Part shown: piece by piece, positions 26,731 through 35,761 of the stretch
Position numbering within the stretch: position 1 is the stretch's first letter
Layout: each line of letters begins with the position of its first letter
NCBI GenBank assembly: GCA_002718195.1
Contig: PBDU01000025.1
Location: 1 to 42,132, forward strand
Origin: Methanobacteriota archaeon
GTDB lineage: Archaea; Thermoplasmatota; Poseidoniia; Poseidoniales; Poseidoniaceae
DNA: 42,132 bases
Direction of reading: 5' to 3'
Notes under the pieces: generated by a model
Database searches by the model: none
Seen by the model: the letters and a program-made list of their open reading frames with translations, nothing else
What the model was told of the DNA's origin: nothing
Position numbers and translations under genes: made by a program

Positions 26731-27536
26731 CACTCCTCCTCCGTGCTATCCGAATTGCCACTGTAACATGAGCATTCCTCTAGTTTAATTTCTGATTTTA
26801 AGTGATTCAATATCTCTAATCTTCTCGGTTGAAGCATTGGAACCAACAAGACCGGATTTTCTATTCCCTGATTTCTTAAATCCTGCAGTGCTCCTTTCAT
26901 TCTCGCCACAATCCTTTCATCCATGCTTTTTGCGATGAATTTTGAAATGGAAGATCTTTCCATATTCCACCAAGTTGCTGCAAGAACTGATGCTGTTGAA
27001 TAATCAGAAGATTCACCTTTGGGGTGAGGTCTTGCGATTTTTATATTCCTTTTGAGGCTCCTATTCCAGCGTCTTGAATTAAACACTGCCTTCAGCAATT
27101 GCCTGGGCGAGGATTCGAACTTAGCCTTTTCAATTATCAATTCTGCCCATTGTTCATCGTCTAAATCAGGCTCTAGGAAGTACTGAGGTATGTCATTTCT
27201 TCTTGCAGATTTGTGAATCCGTACGGGCTCTGGATCAGGAAACCTACCTGCTGATAAATCGCTTAATTGAATTAGGTCTCTGATAAACCTGGATTTAGCG
27301 GTCGCTCCGAATTTAACAGCCTCCAGACTTATTCCTGGAGACTCTTTCTCAAGGGCTGTAAGATCATCCCAATATTCGACTATATCACTTGGCTCAATAA
27401 AAGCAACTGCGTCATAAGAATACCTTGGCCTCAACGAATTAGGTGTAATCGTAGTAGGAATCTGCCCGTAAAGCCTAATTTGCCCACCAGCAGGGTCATC
27501 CCAAACAATATCCTCCCAATCAAGAGGATTTGTCAT
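26730..27536 (-). CDS. Conserved-looking protein of unknown function
   Basis: I do not recognise this soluble 268-residue protein. It begins with an acidic, Trp-containing stretch, has a central basic part (RRWNRSLKRNIKIARPHPKG) and ends with an alpha/beta-looking segment: a helix MDERIVARMKGALQDL, a strand PVLLVPML and a helix RRLEILNHLKSE, then an acidic tail. The last part faintly recalls the end of TraB-like domains (RD..M...L / VVGAGH) but the key Gly-His residues are missing, so I do not assign it. It starts 9 bases after the giant surface protein gene behind a GAGGTG site, and its stop overlaps the TBP-fold gene, so its product is made with both. Confidence 0.5.
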   Translation of the reverse strand: MTNPLDWEDIVWDDPAGGQIRLYGQIPTTITPNSLRPRYSYDAVAFIEPSDIVEYWDDLTALEKESPGISLEAVKFGATAKSRFIRDLIQLSDLSAGRFPDPEPVRIHKSARRNDIPQYFLEPDLDDEQWAELIIEKAKFESSPRQLLKAVFNSRRWNRSLKRNIKIARPHPKGESSDYSTASVLAATWWNMERSSISKFIAKSMDERIVARMKGALQDLRNQGIENPVLLVPMLQPRRLEILNHLKSEIKLEECSCYSGNSDSTEEE

Positions 27537-27545
27537 TTATTCACC

Positions 27546-30500
27546 TCATTGTTCGTTGACCCATTCTAGCAATGTTTCAACGTTCCAACCCATGTCAAAG
27601 TACTCCTGAATTTGTTCTTGAGTCCATTGTGGGAAGACCTCTAGGGCTCGAACCATTTCAGGGTCAAGGTTAGCAGGAGGGGTTGAAGGTGCATTTGATG
27701 GGATATCAACTACTTGCTTCGAATCATCATACTCTTCGTATTCATCATCGAATGAATCTGAACCAGAGGAATCCCTTCTAACCAGAACTATTACAAGAAC
27801 ACCTAGAATTGCTACTACCGCAATTAATCCAACCATAATAAGCAATATGTTTCCACTGTTATCATTGGCTTGGATGTTGACATTGATTAGGTCCCCTCTA
27901 GCTGAACCATTGTACAATAGCGTGTCAGTATTATCATCGAATATCAAATAATACAAACCTGTTGTTGAGCTTCCATATGCTTGTAATTCTACGTTCGCAA
28001 AGATTGTTTCCTTTGAGGCAATTTCTTCGGTTGTCACTGTGGTCTCGAATACCGGTATTCCACCGTCTCTTACCGATTCAACTCTCATTGTCAAAGGACC
28101 TGCGATTGAACCATAATTTTCTACTTCTACAGTGATTGTAAGAGATTCTCCAACTGTGGGGTTATCTGGGCTCCATCTTACATATGCATCTTCCTCTATC
28201 CTGAATAATGCTTCTTCGTATTCTAGTCTGTATTCGGAAGTGTGCTCATCATCACTGGATTGAATTGGCACTACAGATCCTTCTCCAGTTGGTCCTCCAC
28301 CACGGATGATATTACCCGCAGAATCTGTTCCGTGAATCCAGAAAATCAAATCCACAGCAGCAGACAAAGTGTTCCAATCCGGATCGACTGGGTCAGGCCA
28401 GAGATCTACACAATTTGCGGTACCGATGTATGATCCAACTATTTTTTGTAGAGTCAATTCTGAACTCAATGGCTCTCCATCGAATGCTGTATTATATGGA
28501 CCCCAGGAAGCTGATGTTTGAGGGTCAACGAACATTTGCCATCTCAATTCAACCTCTTCGGTTAGCAACTTTTCAGGCTCATCTAACTCAACGTAAACAT
28601 CAACACAGTGAATAGCAGTAGAAGGCATGTTAGCCCCTAGAACTTCTCCTGTTGCGTTGTTAGTTAATTCCCATGTTCCTCTTACAACTTCTGGAATTGT
28701 AAAGTCGACTAACAGGTCAAACTGTCCACAACCATACGCATCATATCCTTGACAGTAACTGTCAGTGTTATCGGATGCTCCATCTGGCAAATTTATCAGC
28801 CTGAAGGTGTAATGGAATTTGTTGGTTACAGGTGGTGCTGTGATATTGAAATCAAAAGAACCACCGCTGAAAGTCTCAGTCCATGTCTCTCCCACATATG
28901 GGATGAAGTTTCCAGTCTGAAGAGCCTCTTGACGGGTAATTTCCATTGTTAACTCGACTTCAGGGAGGATTGCAGCACCGTTTTGAAGAGCGGTTACGAA
29001 GGCATACTGTCCCTCGAAGGCAATCGTGTCACCAGGTCTTACAAATCCGACTTGCGTATCAGCAGTGATTGGATTTGTCATGTCAGTAATTGTTGGTGAG
29101 AATAGTTCCCCTTCCAATAGGTTGGCTTGGAAATCCAATCTAACTTGGTCATCGTACTTCCAATCTTGTAGATGACCGGTAAAGCCGAAGAAAGATTGCT
29201 CGACATTGTCGAAGTCCTTCAAAGAGATTGTTGGTGTGTTAAGACCGAGTAAATCTGGTACACCCCAATCAAATGCGACCGGTAGGTCAAGATAGAATTC
29301 TGATTCAAACGGGTCGATTATCGCTCCGCCATCCATCCTCAGCATTCTTGGCCCTTCACCATCAGTGATGATTGAAACAAACTCTGAATCTGTCCATGCC
29401 GTCTCGTTTCTAGGAGAGTAGTACAGGACCATCTCTTCAGCATTTGAACCGTCCAAGTTTATCTTGAAGAAGTCTAGGTCTCTGTATCCGTTTAGCTCAG
29501 AGGCTTCGACTATCAATGAATATTCATTTCCTGCAAAGATTGTACGATTTTGGTCACCTTCATATCCTGGGTCACCGCTGTTAAGCATCCTTGTTCCGGA
29601 TGAATCCTCGATGTGGAAGTTAAGAACCTCAGGCATTCTACTCGACATTGAAACATAAGTAACGTGGTCGTTTTCAAATCCTGCTGAACCCCCATCAATG
29701 GAGTTACCTGCAAGGTCATATCCATCCAACCAAAGACTTACTCTTCCTATCGGATCTTGACCTTGGTTTGCCTCATCATTGAAGTTAATCTCATAGGTAG
29801 CATTTGGAGCACCTCCATCAGAATAAACGGTAACTTGAGCATACTCACTTGCTTCCGCAATTCCGTTATTGTTAGAATCATGCTCATATTCAACCCACAT
29901 ATTCAAAGTCATCTCTGCAGGCGGGTTTGGAAGATCTTGAGCGTTGATTCTCAACCATTGATCATCGTTTGGAACTACCCATGTATCATCGTAAAGTGTT
30001 CTCCAGTTTTCGGGTATATCCGGTCCACCCTTGTGTACTTCCATATTCAGCAAATTTGGAGCGTAAGCATCGATGTGGAGTGTGAATGGAATTGCACAAT
30101 CCTCATCAGGTGTTAATTCACTTGGAGGACACAGTGTATCTCCACCTTCGTAACCACCAAGTCTAACCCTCATTATCTCTGTACCAGCAGCGCCTAGACC
30201 CAAATCAACATCCCAGTTGAAATCTCCACCTATTGTTCCGCTCTTGTTGTCTACTTCAATCCACTCAAGAGTGATATTTCCGTCGGTATTGTTGACATAT
30301 TGTTGTTCTAGTACCAAGTAATATGCAGCAGGGTCAGGTGATGCATCTAAGTCCTGAAGTCTTACCTTTCCTTGTAGGTTGAACTTGTTGTTAGAGGATG
30401 CATTTGAAAGATTTTGAATTATGTCGTTGTCATTTCTTAGAACTAACTCTGTAATTCCTGCATCGTTTTCAACAGCATTTCCAACCTGTGGATCGAATGT

Positions 30501-33380
30501 AAATGCATCTGGAAGACCGTTTACTCCGTTTGCAGCAACTAGACTTCCGTAAACTCTCACAGTATCTGTGTCATCCCAAGTTGGGTTGACTCTGAATCTC
30601 CATGTTATCTCTTTTCCAACAACTGGAGTAGTTATGTCTGCAGCCGTTGAGGTCTCCAATGTCACGAGGTTTAGAGTGTCGCTGACCTCACTGAATCCTA
30701 GAAGGTCAGAATAACCAAGTTCAGCATTTCCAGATGCGGATTCAAAGACTAATTTTGCTTCTGCAAATGAAGAGCCTGTACTTGAAGCCACTGAATGTGT
30801 GGTTGTAATTTGGTAGATATCTCCGTTTGGATACAGACCAACTGGATTACCAAGAATTTCCATAGTGGAATCATATCCTGGAGAAGTCGAGATGGATAAG
30901 TCACTCAAAGCAACAGATCCACCTGAATGGGAAGAGACCACGATGTCTACGGTAGCACTCGAACCACCTGTCCAAAGTGCTACACCCTGATTCAATTCGG
31001 TGTCAAAGCCTTCAGCATCTCCAATTGATGTCTCCCAATCATAAATCAAATCTAGACCTCTTAGATCGATTGTTGCTCCAGTGGTTGCATTCGGACTGTC
31101 GATTGCAAATCTGAAAGCAACCCATTCGGTTCCGTATTCATCGATAACCGCTGCTGGAACCATTGGATTATTCATCAATGAGTTGATTGCTGAAGCATAA
31201 TCTACAGCCATCGGTAAATCCTCGTTGTAGTAGGTTGTTCTGTTGTCCATTGACCCTAGAGATACACTTTGTGTCCCTGCTAGGATTGAAAGGTCGAATC
31301 CAATCATTTGGTCAGTAGTTGAGTAAATCGTGTTATTGTCAAAGACAATGTCTGCCAGAGTTACATTTGCACCCCTTGGCAATAGGAATTGACCTCCTTC
31401 ACCACTGCCTGCTATTCCAACTACGATCGAGGAGGTCTCTTGTCCTCTGTAGACTCCATCAAGGTAATTTTGGTAGAAGAAGGTTTGACGACCCAAGGCA
31501 TCGAATGCAGGGTGGTCTATGCCCCAGTCGGTATCGCCGTCTCCAGCAATGTCAACTGTAACTCTCTTAGCATGGTGTCCGAATTTTAGATCAAACCACA
31601 GCTCTCCCATGTTACAGGAGTTTTGGTAGGAGATAATCGACGAGAATCCGAAAACAGGCGTGGAGAGTACGTTCTCAACTCCCACTGTTAAGTTCATGAT
31701 TTGTTCGTCGCCAGGGAAAGCAACACCAATACTTGGGTCTTCGCTCGGACAATCATCGTATACTCTAGGAGTGATTGCAGTTATTGGATATGAGAATTTG
31801 TTACGCGGATAAGAATCGGTTGAGTCGGTATCCACGATGGTAGGATTGTAGAAGAAAGGAATGTTGAGACCCGGAGAATGCCAGATACCATCATAGACAT
31901 CGGGATTTGTGAGGTCTGTTTCGTTGAAACCTGTCCCGATTGTTGTTCCTATGTTGAATCCATGCAATTTAGGAGTACTCAATCTATCCGTTCCAGAATC
32001 AAAGTTGAATTTGAAGTCAATGGCTGTATAATCAGCAGAGTTAATATCCCACAATTCGATAATCTTGCCAGTTAATCCTGTCATCTCATTTCCATGGATA
32101 TCCTTTACGATTTGTCCGGTTTGAGTGGATAGAACATCCACGGTCAGACTATCTTCGGTAGGAATTTCCGCTTCTAGGTTTAGAACACCATATCCGTTAG
32201 GGTGCGTTTCTCCGCCTGCAACACTTGGAAGCATGTTTCTTACTTTCATCCACCCAGTTGGTGGTAGTTTATCTCCCAGCCTAAAGTTGTCAATTACCCA
32301 GCCAGGAGTAGAGTCATTTGTGTATTGTCCTTGGACGTTATTGTATTCCATAACGAATCTTATCTGAACATACTTTCCTAAGTATGGGTCAAGGTCAACT
32401 GCGAGATTTGTCCAGCCGTTAGGGTTGTTTGGATTAGCGGAAGTACCGCCAAGTCCGACTGGAACTGGTTGACCAGTTGGTGCAGAGGACGGGACTCCAT
32501 CACACCTGTAATCAATTTGATTTTGTGTGGTGCCACTGCTTCTCTGGTATATTCCATTACCGAACCCGATATTAGTTGAGTTAGTTACATCGAATCTAAT
32601 GTAATCGAAATTACTTGCATCTGGTGGGAAATTGGGGTCGTTAGAATCTCTTATTTCCAGATATGCACAGTCTACGTAACGGTATTGTGGAGTTTGCCCA
32701 CCGGTGGTGATGGTTTGCAAAGAATGCCATGAATCGAAGTAAGCCTTCTTGGACGTGTAAGTAGGATCGACGAAAAGAGCAGGTGATGTCATCGACCACA
32801 ATATTGCGCCGCCGTGGTCATCGGTATAGTCATCGTCTTGCAAATTTGTTCCCCAGCAATCATCTCCAGACTTACAATTGGTAGAGATGACCCCGCCTCC
32901 TGATAGTGCACCGTGAGACCAGCCCTGACCGTTCTGCGGTAGTGGGATTGTCGCATCTTGGAAACCACCTCTTGTTCCTTCGAAATCAGAGAGGATTCCG
33001 TTGGATGTCAACTCCACAGCTGTGGAGGTAGTTCCTTCTTCAAACTTGAAGTCTCCTTTGGATGAAAATTGTGTCAACTGACCATTGTACAGAGGATTCC
33101 AAACTCGGGGCATAGTGTCGACGTCGATTCTCACATTTGCCTGATGTTCTGCCATGTCTGCACCGATGCTCATAGTGGCGCCTGTAACAGTATCCGTTGC
33201 TGGAATTTGTATTGAACCATCTTCGGTATTTGTCCAATCTCTTGCATCTCTAATTTCAATCTCAGTTTCGCTTGCACCATCTGAAAAAGTTGTAACATTG
33301 ATTGCGCCAGCCAGAGGGGTCAAAATCATCAATGTGATGATGAATAATGCGGTCTTAATTTTGCGGTTTCCAATCGACAT
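27546..33380 (-). CDS. Giant membrane-anchored extracellular surface protein
   Basis: A 1944-residue exported protein with no recognised catalytic site. A signal peptide (residues about 6-27, ending PLAGAINV) is followed by a long series of beta-rich domains, including an N-terminal lectin/jellyroll-like region (FDSWHSLQ..., VDCAYLEIRDS, PGWVIDNFRLGD; about 180-360) and repeated CARDB/Ig-like sandwiches toward the C-terminus (PTVGESLTITVEVENYGS). One membrane helix lies near residue 1843-1866, followed by an acidic tail and a Trp-rich helical end (PQWTQEQIQEYF, GWNVETLLEWV). Start: the ATG at 33380 has AGGTGA just upstream and is preferred to a GTG at 33395. The role could be cell-wall architecture, adhesion or polymer binding. 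It heads the five-gene minus-strand operon. Confidence 0.75.
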   Translation of the reverse strand: MSIGNRKIKTALFIITLMILTPLAGAINVTTFSDGASETEIEIRDARDWTNTEDGSIQIPATDTVTGATMSIGADMAEHQANVRIDVDTMPRVWNPLYNGQLTQFSSKGDFKFEEGTTSTAVELTSNGILSDFEGTRGGFQDATIPLPQNGQGWSHGALSGGGVISTNCKSGDDCWGTNLQDDDYTDDHGGAILWSMTSPALFVDPTYTSKKAYFDSWHSLQTITTGGQTPQYRYVDCAYLEIRDSNDPNFPPDASNFDYIRFDVTNSTNIGFGNGIYQRSSGTTQNQIDYRCDGVPSSAPTGQPVPVGLGGTSANPNNPNGWTNLAVDLDPYLGKYVQIRFVMEYNNVQGQYTNDSTPGWVIDNFRLGDKLPPTGWMKVRNMLPSVAGGETHPNGYGVLNLEAEIPTEDSLTVDVLSTQTGQIVKDIHGNEMTGLTGKIIELWDINSADYTAIDFKFNFDSGTDRLSTPKLHGFNIGTTIGTGFNETDLTNPDVYDGIWHSPGLNIPFFYNPTIVDTDSTDSYPRNKFSYPITAITPRVYDDCPSEDPSIGVAFPGDEQIMNLTVGVENVLSTPVFGFSSIISYQNSCNMGELWFDLKFGHHAKRVTVDIAGDGDTDWGIDHPAFDALGRQTFFYQNYLDGVYRGQETSSIVVGIAGSGEGGQFLLPRGANVTLADIVFDNNTIYSTTDQMIGFDLSILAGTQSVSLGSMDNRTTYYNEDLPMAVDYASAINSLMNNPMVPAAVIDEYGTEWVAFRFAIDSPNATTGATIDLRGLDLIYDWETSIGDAEGFDTELNQGVALWTGGSSATVDIVVSSHSGGSVALSDLSISTSPGYDSTMEILGNPVGLYPNGDIYQITTTHSVASSTGSSFAEAKLVFESASGNAELGYSDLLGFSEVSDTLNLVTLETSTAADITTPVVGKEITWRFRVNPTWDDTDTVRVYGSLVAANGVNGLPDAFTFDPQVGNAVENDAGITELVLRNDNDIIQNLSNASSNNKFNLQGKVRLQDLDASPDPAAYYLVLEQQYVNNTDGNITLEWIEVDNKSGTIGGDFNWDVDLGLGAAGTEIMRVRLGGYEGGDTLCPPSELTPDEDCAIPFTLHIDAYAPNLLNMEVHKGGPDIPENWRTLYDDTWVVPNDDQWLRINAQDLPNPPAEMTLNMWVEYEHDSNNNGIAEASEYAQVTVYSDGGAPNATYEINFNDEANQGQDPIGRVSLWLDGYDLAGNSIDGGSAGFENDHVTYVSMSSRMPEVLNFHIEDSSGTRMLNSGDPGYEGDQNRTIFAGNEYSLIVEASELNGYRDLDFFKINLDGSNAEEMVLYYSPRNETAWTDSEFVSIITDGEGPRMLRMDGGAIIDPFESEFYLDLPVAFDWGVPDLLGLNTPTISLKDFDNVEQSFFGFTGHLQDWKYDDQVRLDFQANLLEGELFSPTITDMTNPITADTQVGFVRPGDTIAFEGQYAFVTALQNGAAILPEVELTMEITRQEALQTGNFIPYVGETWTETFSGGSFDFNITAPPVTNKFHYTFRLINLPDGASDNTDSYCQGYDAYGCGQFDLLVDFTIPEVVRGTWELTNNATGEVLGANMPSTAIHCVDVYVELDEPEKLLTEEVELRWQMFVDPQTSASWGPYNTAFDGEPLSSELTLQKIVGSYIGTANCVDLWPDPVDPDWNTLSAAVDLIFWIHGTDSAGNIIRGGGPTGEGSVVPIQSSDDEHTSEYRLEYEEALFRIEEDAYVRWSPDNPTVGESLTITVEVENYGSIAGPLTMRVESVRDGGIPVFETTVTTEEIASKETIFANVELQAYGSSTTGLYYLIFDDNTDTLLYNGSARGDLINVNIQANDNSGNILLIMVGLIAVVAILGVLVIVLVRRDSSGSDSFDDEYEEYDDSKQVVDIPSNAPSTPPANLDPEMVRALEVFPQWTQEQIQEYFDMGWNVETLLEWVNEQ

Positions 33381-33454
33381 AGAGTCACCTAACACTTATC
33401 CGAGGAATAACCCCCCTAAAATCAGTTTGGTTCACTGATAATGAGGATTTTTAC

Positions 33455-34123
33455 TTATAGGGAAACGATTCTTCTTTTTGCCCACGCTTCAATGGCTAGA
33501 TTTCTCAATCCTCCAAGCCTTTCCTCACTCTTCTCCAACCATTCCTTGTTCGCAACCGTTGTAGGCATGGATGGACCAAGAGCATCACAGACTTCAGGGC
33601 CTGAACTAATTTCAAAGGTACCAAGTTTTCTTGCCATATGTGTTATCACGGTTTTATCCAAACCTAAGAGCGGGCGAAGCGGAGTTAGCGAAGTGACTTC
33701 TTCGACAGCGCCAAGATTTCCCAAGGTCTGACTGGATACTTGACCAAGGTTTTCTCCTGTGAGTAAGTGGGTTGATTCATACGACTCGCTCGCCACATCA
33801 GCAATTGCGTTATACAGCCTTTTCATGTGAATAAAATATTCTGAGTGACACCATTTTTCTGTAAATTTAGAAAGAGTTTCTGCCACTGGAACTACTATCA
33901 TTTCATCATCGATATTTTCTCGAGCAATTTCACCAATCTTGCCGTCCACTTTTCGAAGTGCTTGAATGCAACGAATCGTTTTCAATTCTGGTTCAGGACC
34001 AGTTATTGGATCTTGGCTGCAGTGGATTGGTTTTATTTTCCATCCAAGCCTCAACATCCTGGCTACGGCTACTGGGGAATCTATGCCTCCTGAGACAAGA
34101 GCGATGCAATTTTTTCCCCCCAT
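33455..34123 (-). CDS. ThiI-like PP-loop ATPase domain protein lacking THUMP
   Basis: The protein matches the C-terminal adenylating half of ThiI, the tRNA 4-thiouridine synthase. The ATP pyrophosphatase P-loop SGGIDSPVA is at residues 11-19 and the diagnostic LTGENLGQVSSQTLGNL stretch follows in the middle. C179 (PEVCDALGP) sits where ThiI has a catalytic Cys before the final helices. The usual N-terminal ferredoxin-like and THUMP tRNA-binding domains are absent: the 222-residue protein starts directly with the PP-loop. It may need a separate tRNA-binding partner or may thiolate a different substrate. The start at 34123 is the only sensible ATG. A TTTATATAT box at about 34174-34184 is about 55 bases upstream. 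Confidence 0.8.
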   Translation of the reverse strand: MGGKNCIALVSGGIDSPVAVARMLRLGWKIKPIHCSQDPITGPEPELKTIRCIQALRKVDGKIGEIARENIDDEMIVVPVAETLSKFTEKWCHSEYFIHMKRLYNAIADVASESYESTHLLTGENLGQVSSQTLGNLGAVEEVTSLTPLRPLLGLDKTVITHMARKLGTFEISSGPEVCDALGPSMPTTVANKEWLEKSEERLGGLRNLAIEAWAKRRIVSL

Positions 34124-34309
34124 GATTATTCTAAATCCAATCCGTTCATCAATGTATATGAAAAAAATACAGTTTTTTATATATCAAATTGTAAAAATGA
34201 GAGACTCTGAATTTTGTTTACTTTCTTTATCTTATAAATAATCAAAAAACGAGGCAATCAGCCCTTAAACAACACAATCATTCATGAGTAAAGTCATTCT
34301 CGGACGAAC
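34124..34309. promoter_or_regulatory. Divergent promoter region between ThiI-like and thioesterase genes
   Basis: This 186-base AT-rich stretch holds a TTTATATATC element at about 34174-34184, which could serve the minus-strand ThiI-like gene, and TTATAAATA at 34232-34240, which would place a plus-strand start about 45 bases before the thioesterase ATG. No stable hairpin or RNA gene is seen. Confidence 0.4.
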
Positions 34310-34771
34310 ATGGAACCACATACAAAGGAGCCAATAACACTCATTGAGGAAGTTTTTCCCCAAGATACAAATTCCTACAATACTCTATTCGGCGGTAGAT
34401 TGCTAGCCCTTATGGACAAAGCAGGAGGAATTGCATGTGCTAAGTTCGCTCACAGAGAATTTGTAACAATATCGATTGATACTCTGAAATTTATCTCTCC
34501 AGCTAAACAGGGAGATTTGCTCGAAGTTACCGGACAAGTTGTATTCACAAGTACCCACACAGCTGGTGTAAAAGTAACCGCTTCAGCAATGAGTAAATCA
34601 GATTGGAAGAGAGAAAAAATATGTGAAGGTTACTTCTTCTTTGTAGCCATAGATTCAATGATGAGACCCATACCTATTCCGCAATTTGTTGCTGAGAATG
34701 AAGAGGAGCAGAAGGAATGGGAGATTGCTCAAGAGATTAGAAATAACATGCTCAAAAACAAAGGAAGGTAG
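34310..34771 (+). CDS. Hotdog-fold acyl-CoA thioesterase (YciA/ACOT type)
   Basis: This 153-residue single-hotdog protein belongs to the YciA/ACOT7-like acyl-CoA hydrolases. It contains the family motif DTNSYNTLFGGRLLALMDKAGG with N24, G28-G29 and D36 at the expected places, followed by the TISIDTLKFISPAKQGD strand-turn that shapes the acyl pocket. It would hydrolyse acyl-CoA to free acid and CoA in the cytoplasm, usually as a trimer or hexamer. The C-terminus is a charged helix. A functional tie to the fatty acid operon is plausible because it acts on acyl thioesters, but it is a separate transcription unit 10 kb away. The PfkB gene follows on the same strand after about 50 bases. Confidence 0.88.
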   Translation: MEPHTKEPITLIEEVFPQDTNSYNTLFGGRLLALMDKAGGIACAKFAHREFVTISIDTLKFISPAKQGDLLEVTGQVVFTSTHTAGVKVTASAMSKSDWKREKICEGYFFFVAIDSMMRPIPIPQFVAENEEEQKEWEIAQEIRNNMLKNKGR

Positions 34772-34822
34772 TTTAGCAAAGCAATAGAAGGGTTGATTGA
34801 CTCTTGTTATCCCCCGTCAAAT

Positions 34823-35761
34823 ATGTCTGACATAGATGTTCTAGTTGTTGGTAGCATTGCCTATGATACAATCAGCACACCTGCTGGTTCAATTGAAGAC
34901 GGAATTGGTGGCTCTGCAACCTATGGATCATTAGCAAGCTCATTCCACTCCAAACTGATCGATGGTGGAAATGTCGCCCTTGTTGGAGTAGTTGGCAGTG
35001 ACTTCAAAGAAAGCGATTTGAAAATCTTTTCAACATCGAGCATCAAGACCGATGGATTGGAAATTGCAGAAGGCGAAACATTCCGCTGGTCTGGCTCCTA
35101 TCATGGCTCCATGGCTGAGGCAAAGACCCATGATACCAAATTGAATGTGTTTGAATTTTTCAATCCTAAAGTACCAACTGAGCACTCTAAGCCTCAGATT
35201 ACTTTTTGCGCAAATCTCCATCCTTCAATTCAAAAAAGCGTCTTGGAACAAAGCCAACCTGAAAGAATAACAATGCTGGACTCAATGAATCTCTGGATTG
35301 ATATTGCTAGAGACGAGTTAGTGGATGTTCTTTCAAAGGTTGATTTAGTCATATTAAATGACGGAGAGATAAAGATGCTTTCAGGATCTGACAATCTTTT
35401 GCAGGCTTGCGAAGATGTAAGGAATAGTACTGGTGCCTCAATCTTGGTGGTCAAAAAGGGCGAGCATGGAGTACTTGCTTGGCATGATGATGGACTGATT
35501 AGTTTGCCAGCTTACCCAACAAAGAATCTAACCGATCCAACTGGATGTGGAGATACTTTTGCCGGCACCATTGCTGCTAGATTAGCACAAGGCAGGGGAG
35601 ATATTTCGATTCAAGAACTTAGAGAAGCGCTCATTCATGCCACGGTTACAGCATCATTTACTCTGGAGTCATTTAGCATCAACAGGCTGTTTGAACTAGA
35701 CCAAGATGAGTATAATTCAAGGGTTACAGAATACGAAAATATTGTATTTGGGCAGAATTAA
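34823..35761 (+). CDS. PfkB-family carbohydrate/nucleoside kinase
   Basis: A ribokinase-fold kinase of 312 residues. The N-terminal VVGSIAYDTI strand, the substrate-binding GIGGSATYGSLAS loop and the C-terminal family signature DPTGCGDTFAG, with catalytic base D244, are all present. PfkB proteins phosphorylate sugars or nucleosides with ATP; the sequence does not reveal which. A longer frame opens at a TTG at 34793, but the ATG at 34823 immediately precedes the conserved first strand and is preferred. Its stop overlaps by four bases the convergent end of the next gene. Confidence 0.85.
   Translation: MSDIDVLVVGSIAYDTISTPAGSIEDGIGGSATYGSLASSFHSKLIDGGNVALVGVVGSDFKESDLKIFSTSSIKTDGLEIAEGETFRWSGSYHGSMAEAKTHDTKLNVFEFFNPKVPTEHSKPQITFCANLHPSIQKSVLEQSQPERITMLDSMNLWIDIARDELVDVLSKVDLVILNDGEIKMLSGSDNLLQACEDVRNSTGASILVVKKGEHGVLAWHDDGLISLPAYPTKNLTDPTGCGDTFAGTIAARLAQGRGDISIQELREALIHATVTASFTLESFSINRLFELDQDEYNSRVTEYENIVFGQN

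Noticed and set aside
34284..34337. 17-codon frame overlapping the start of the thioesterase gene as a regulatory leader peptide
   Set aside because: No ribosome-binding site, no residue bias and no attenuator hairpin; chance is a sufficient explanation.
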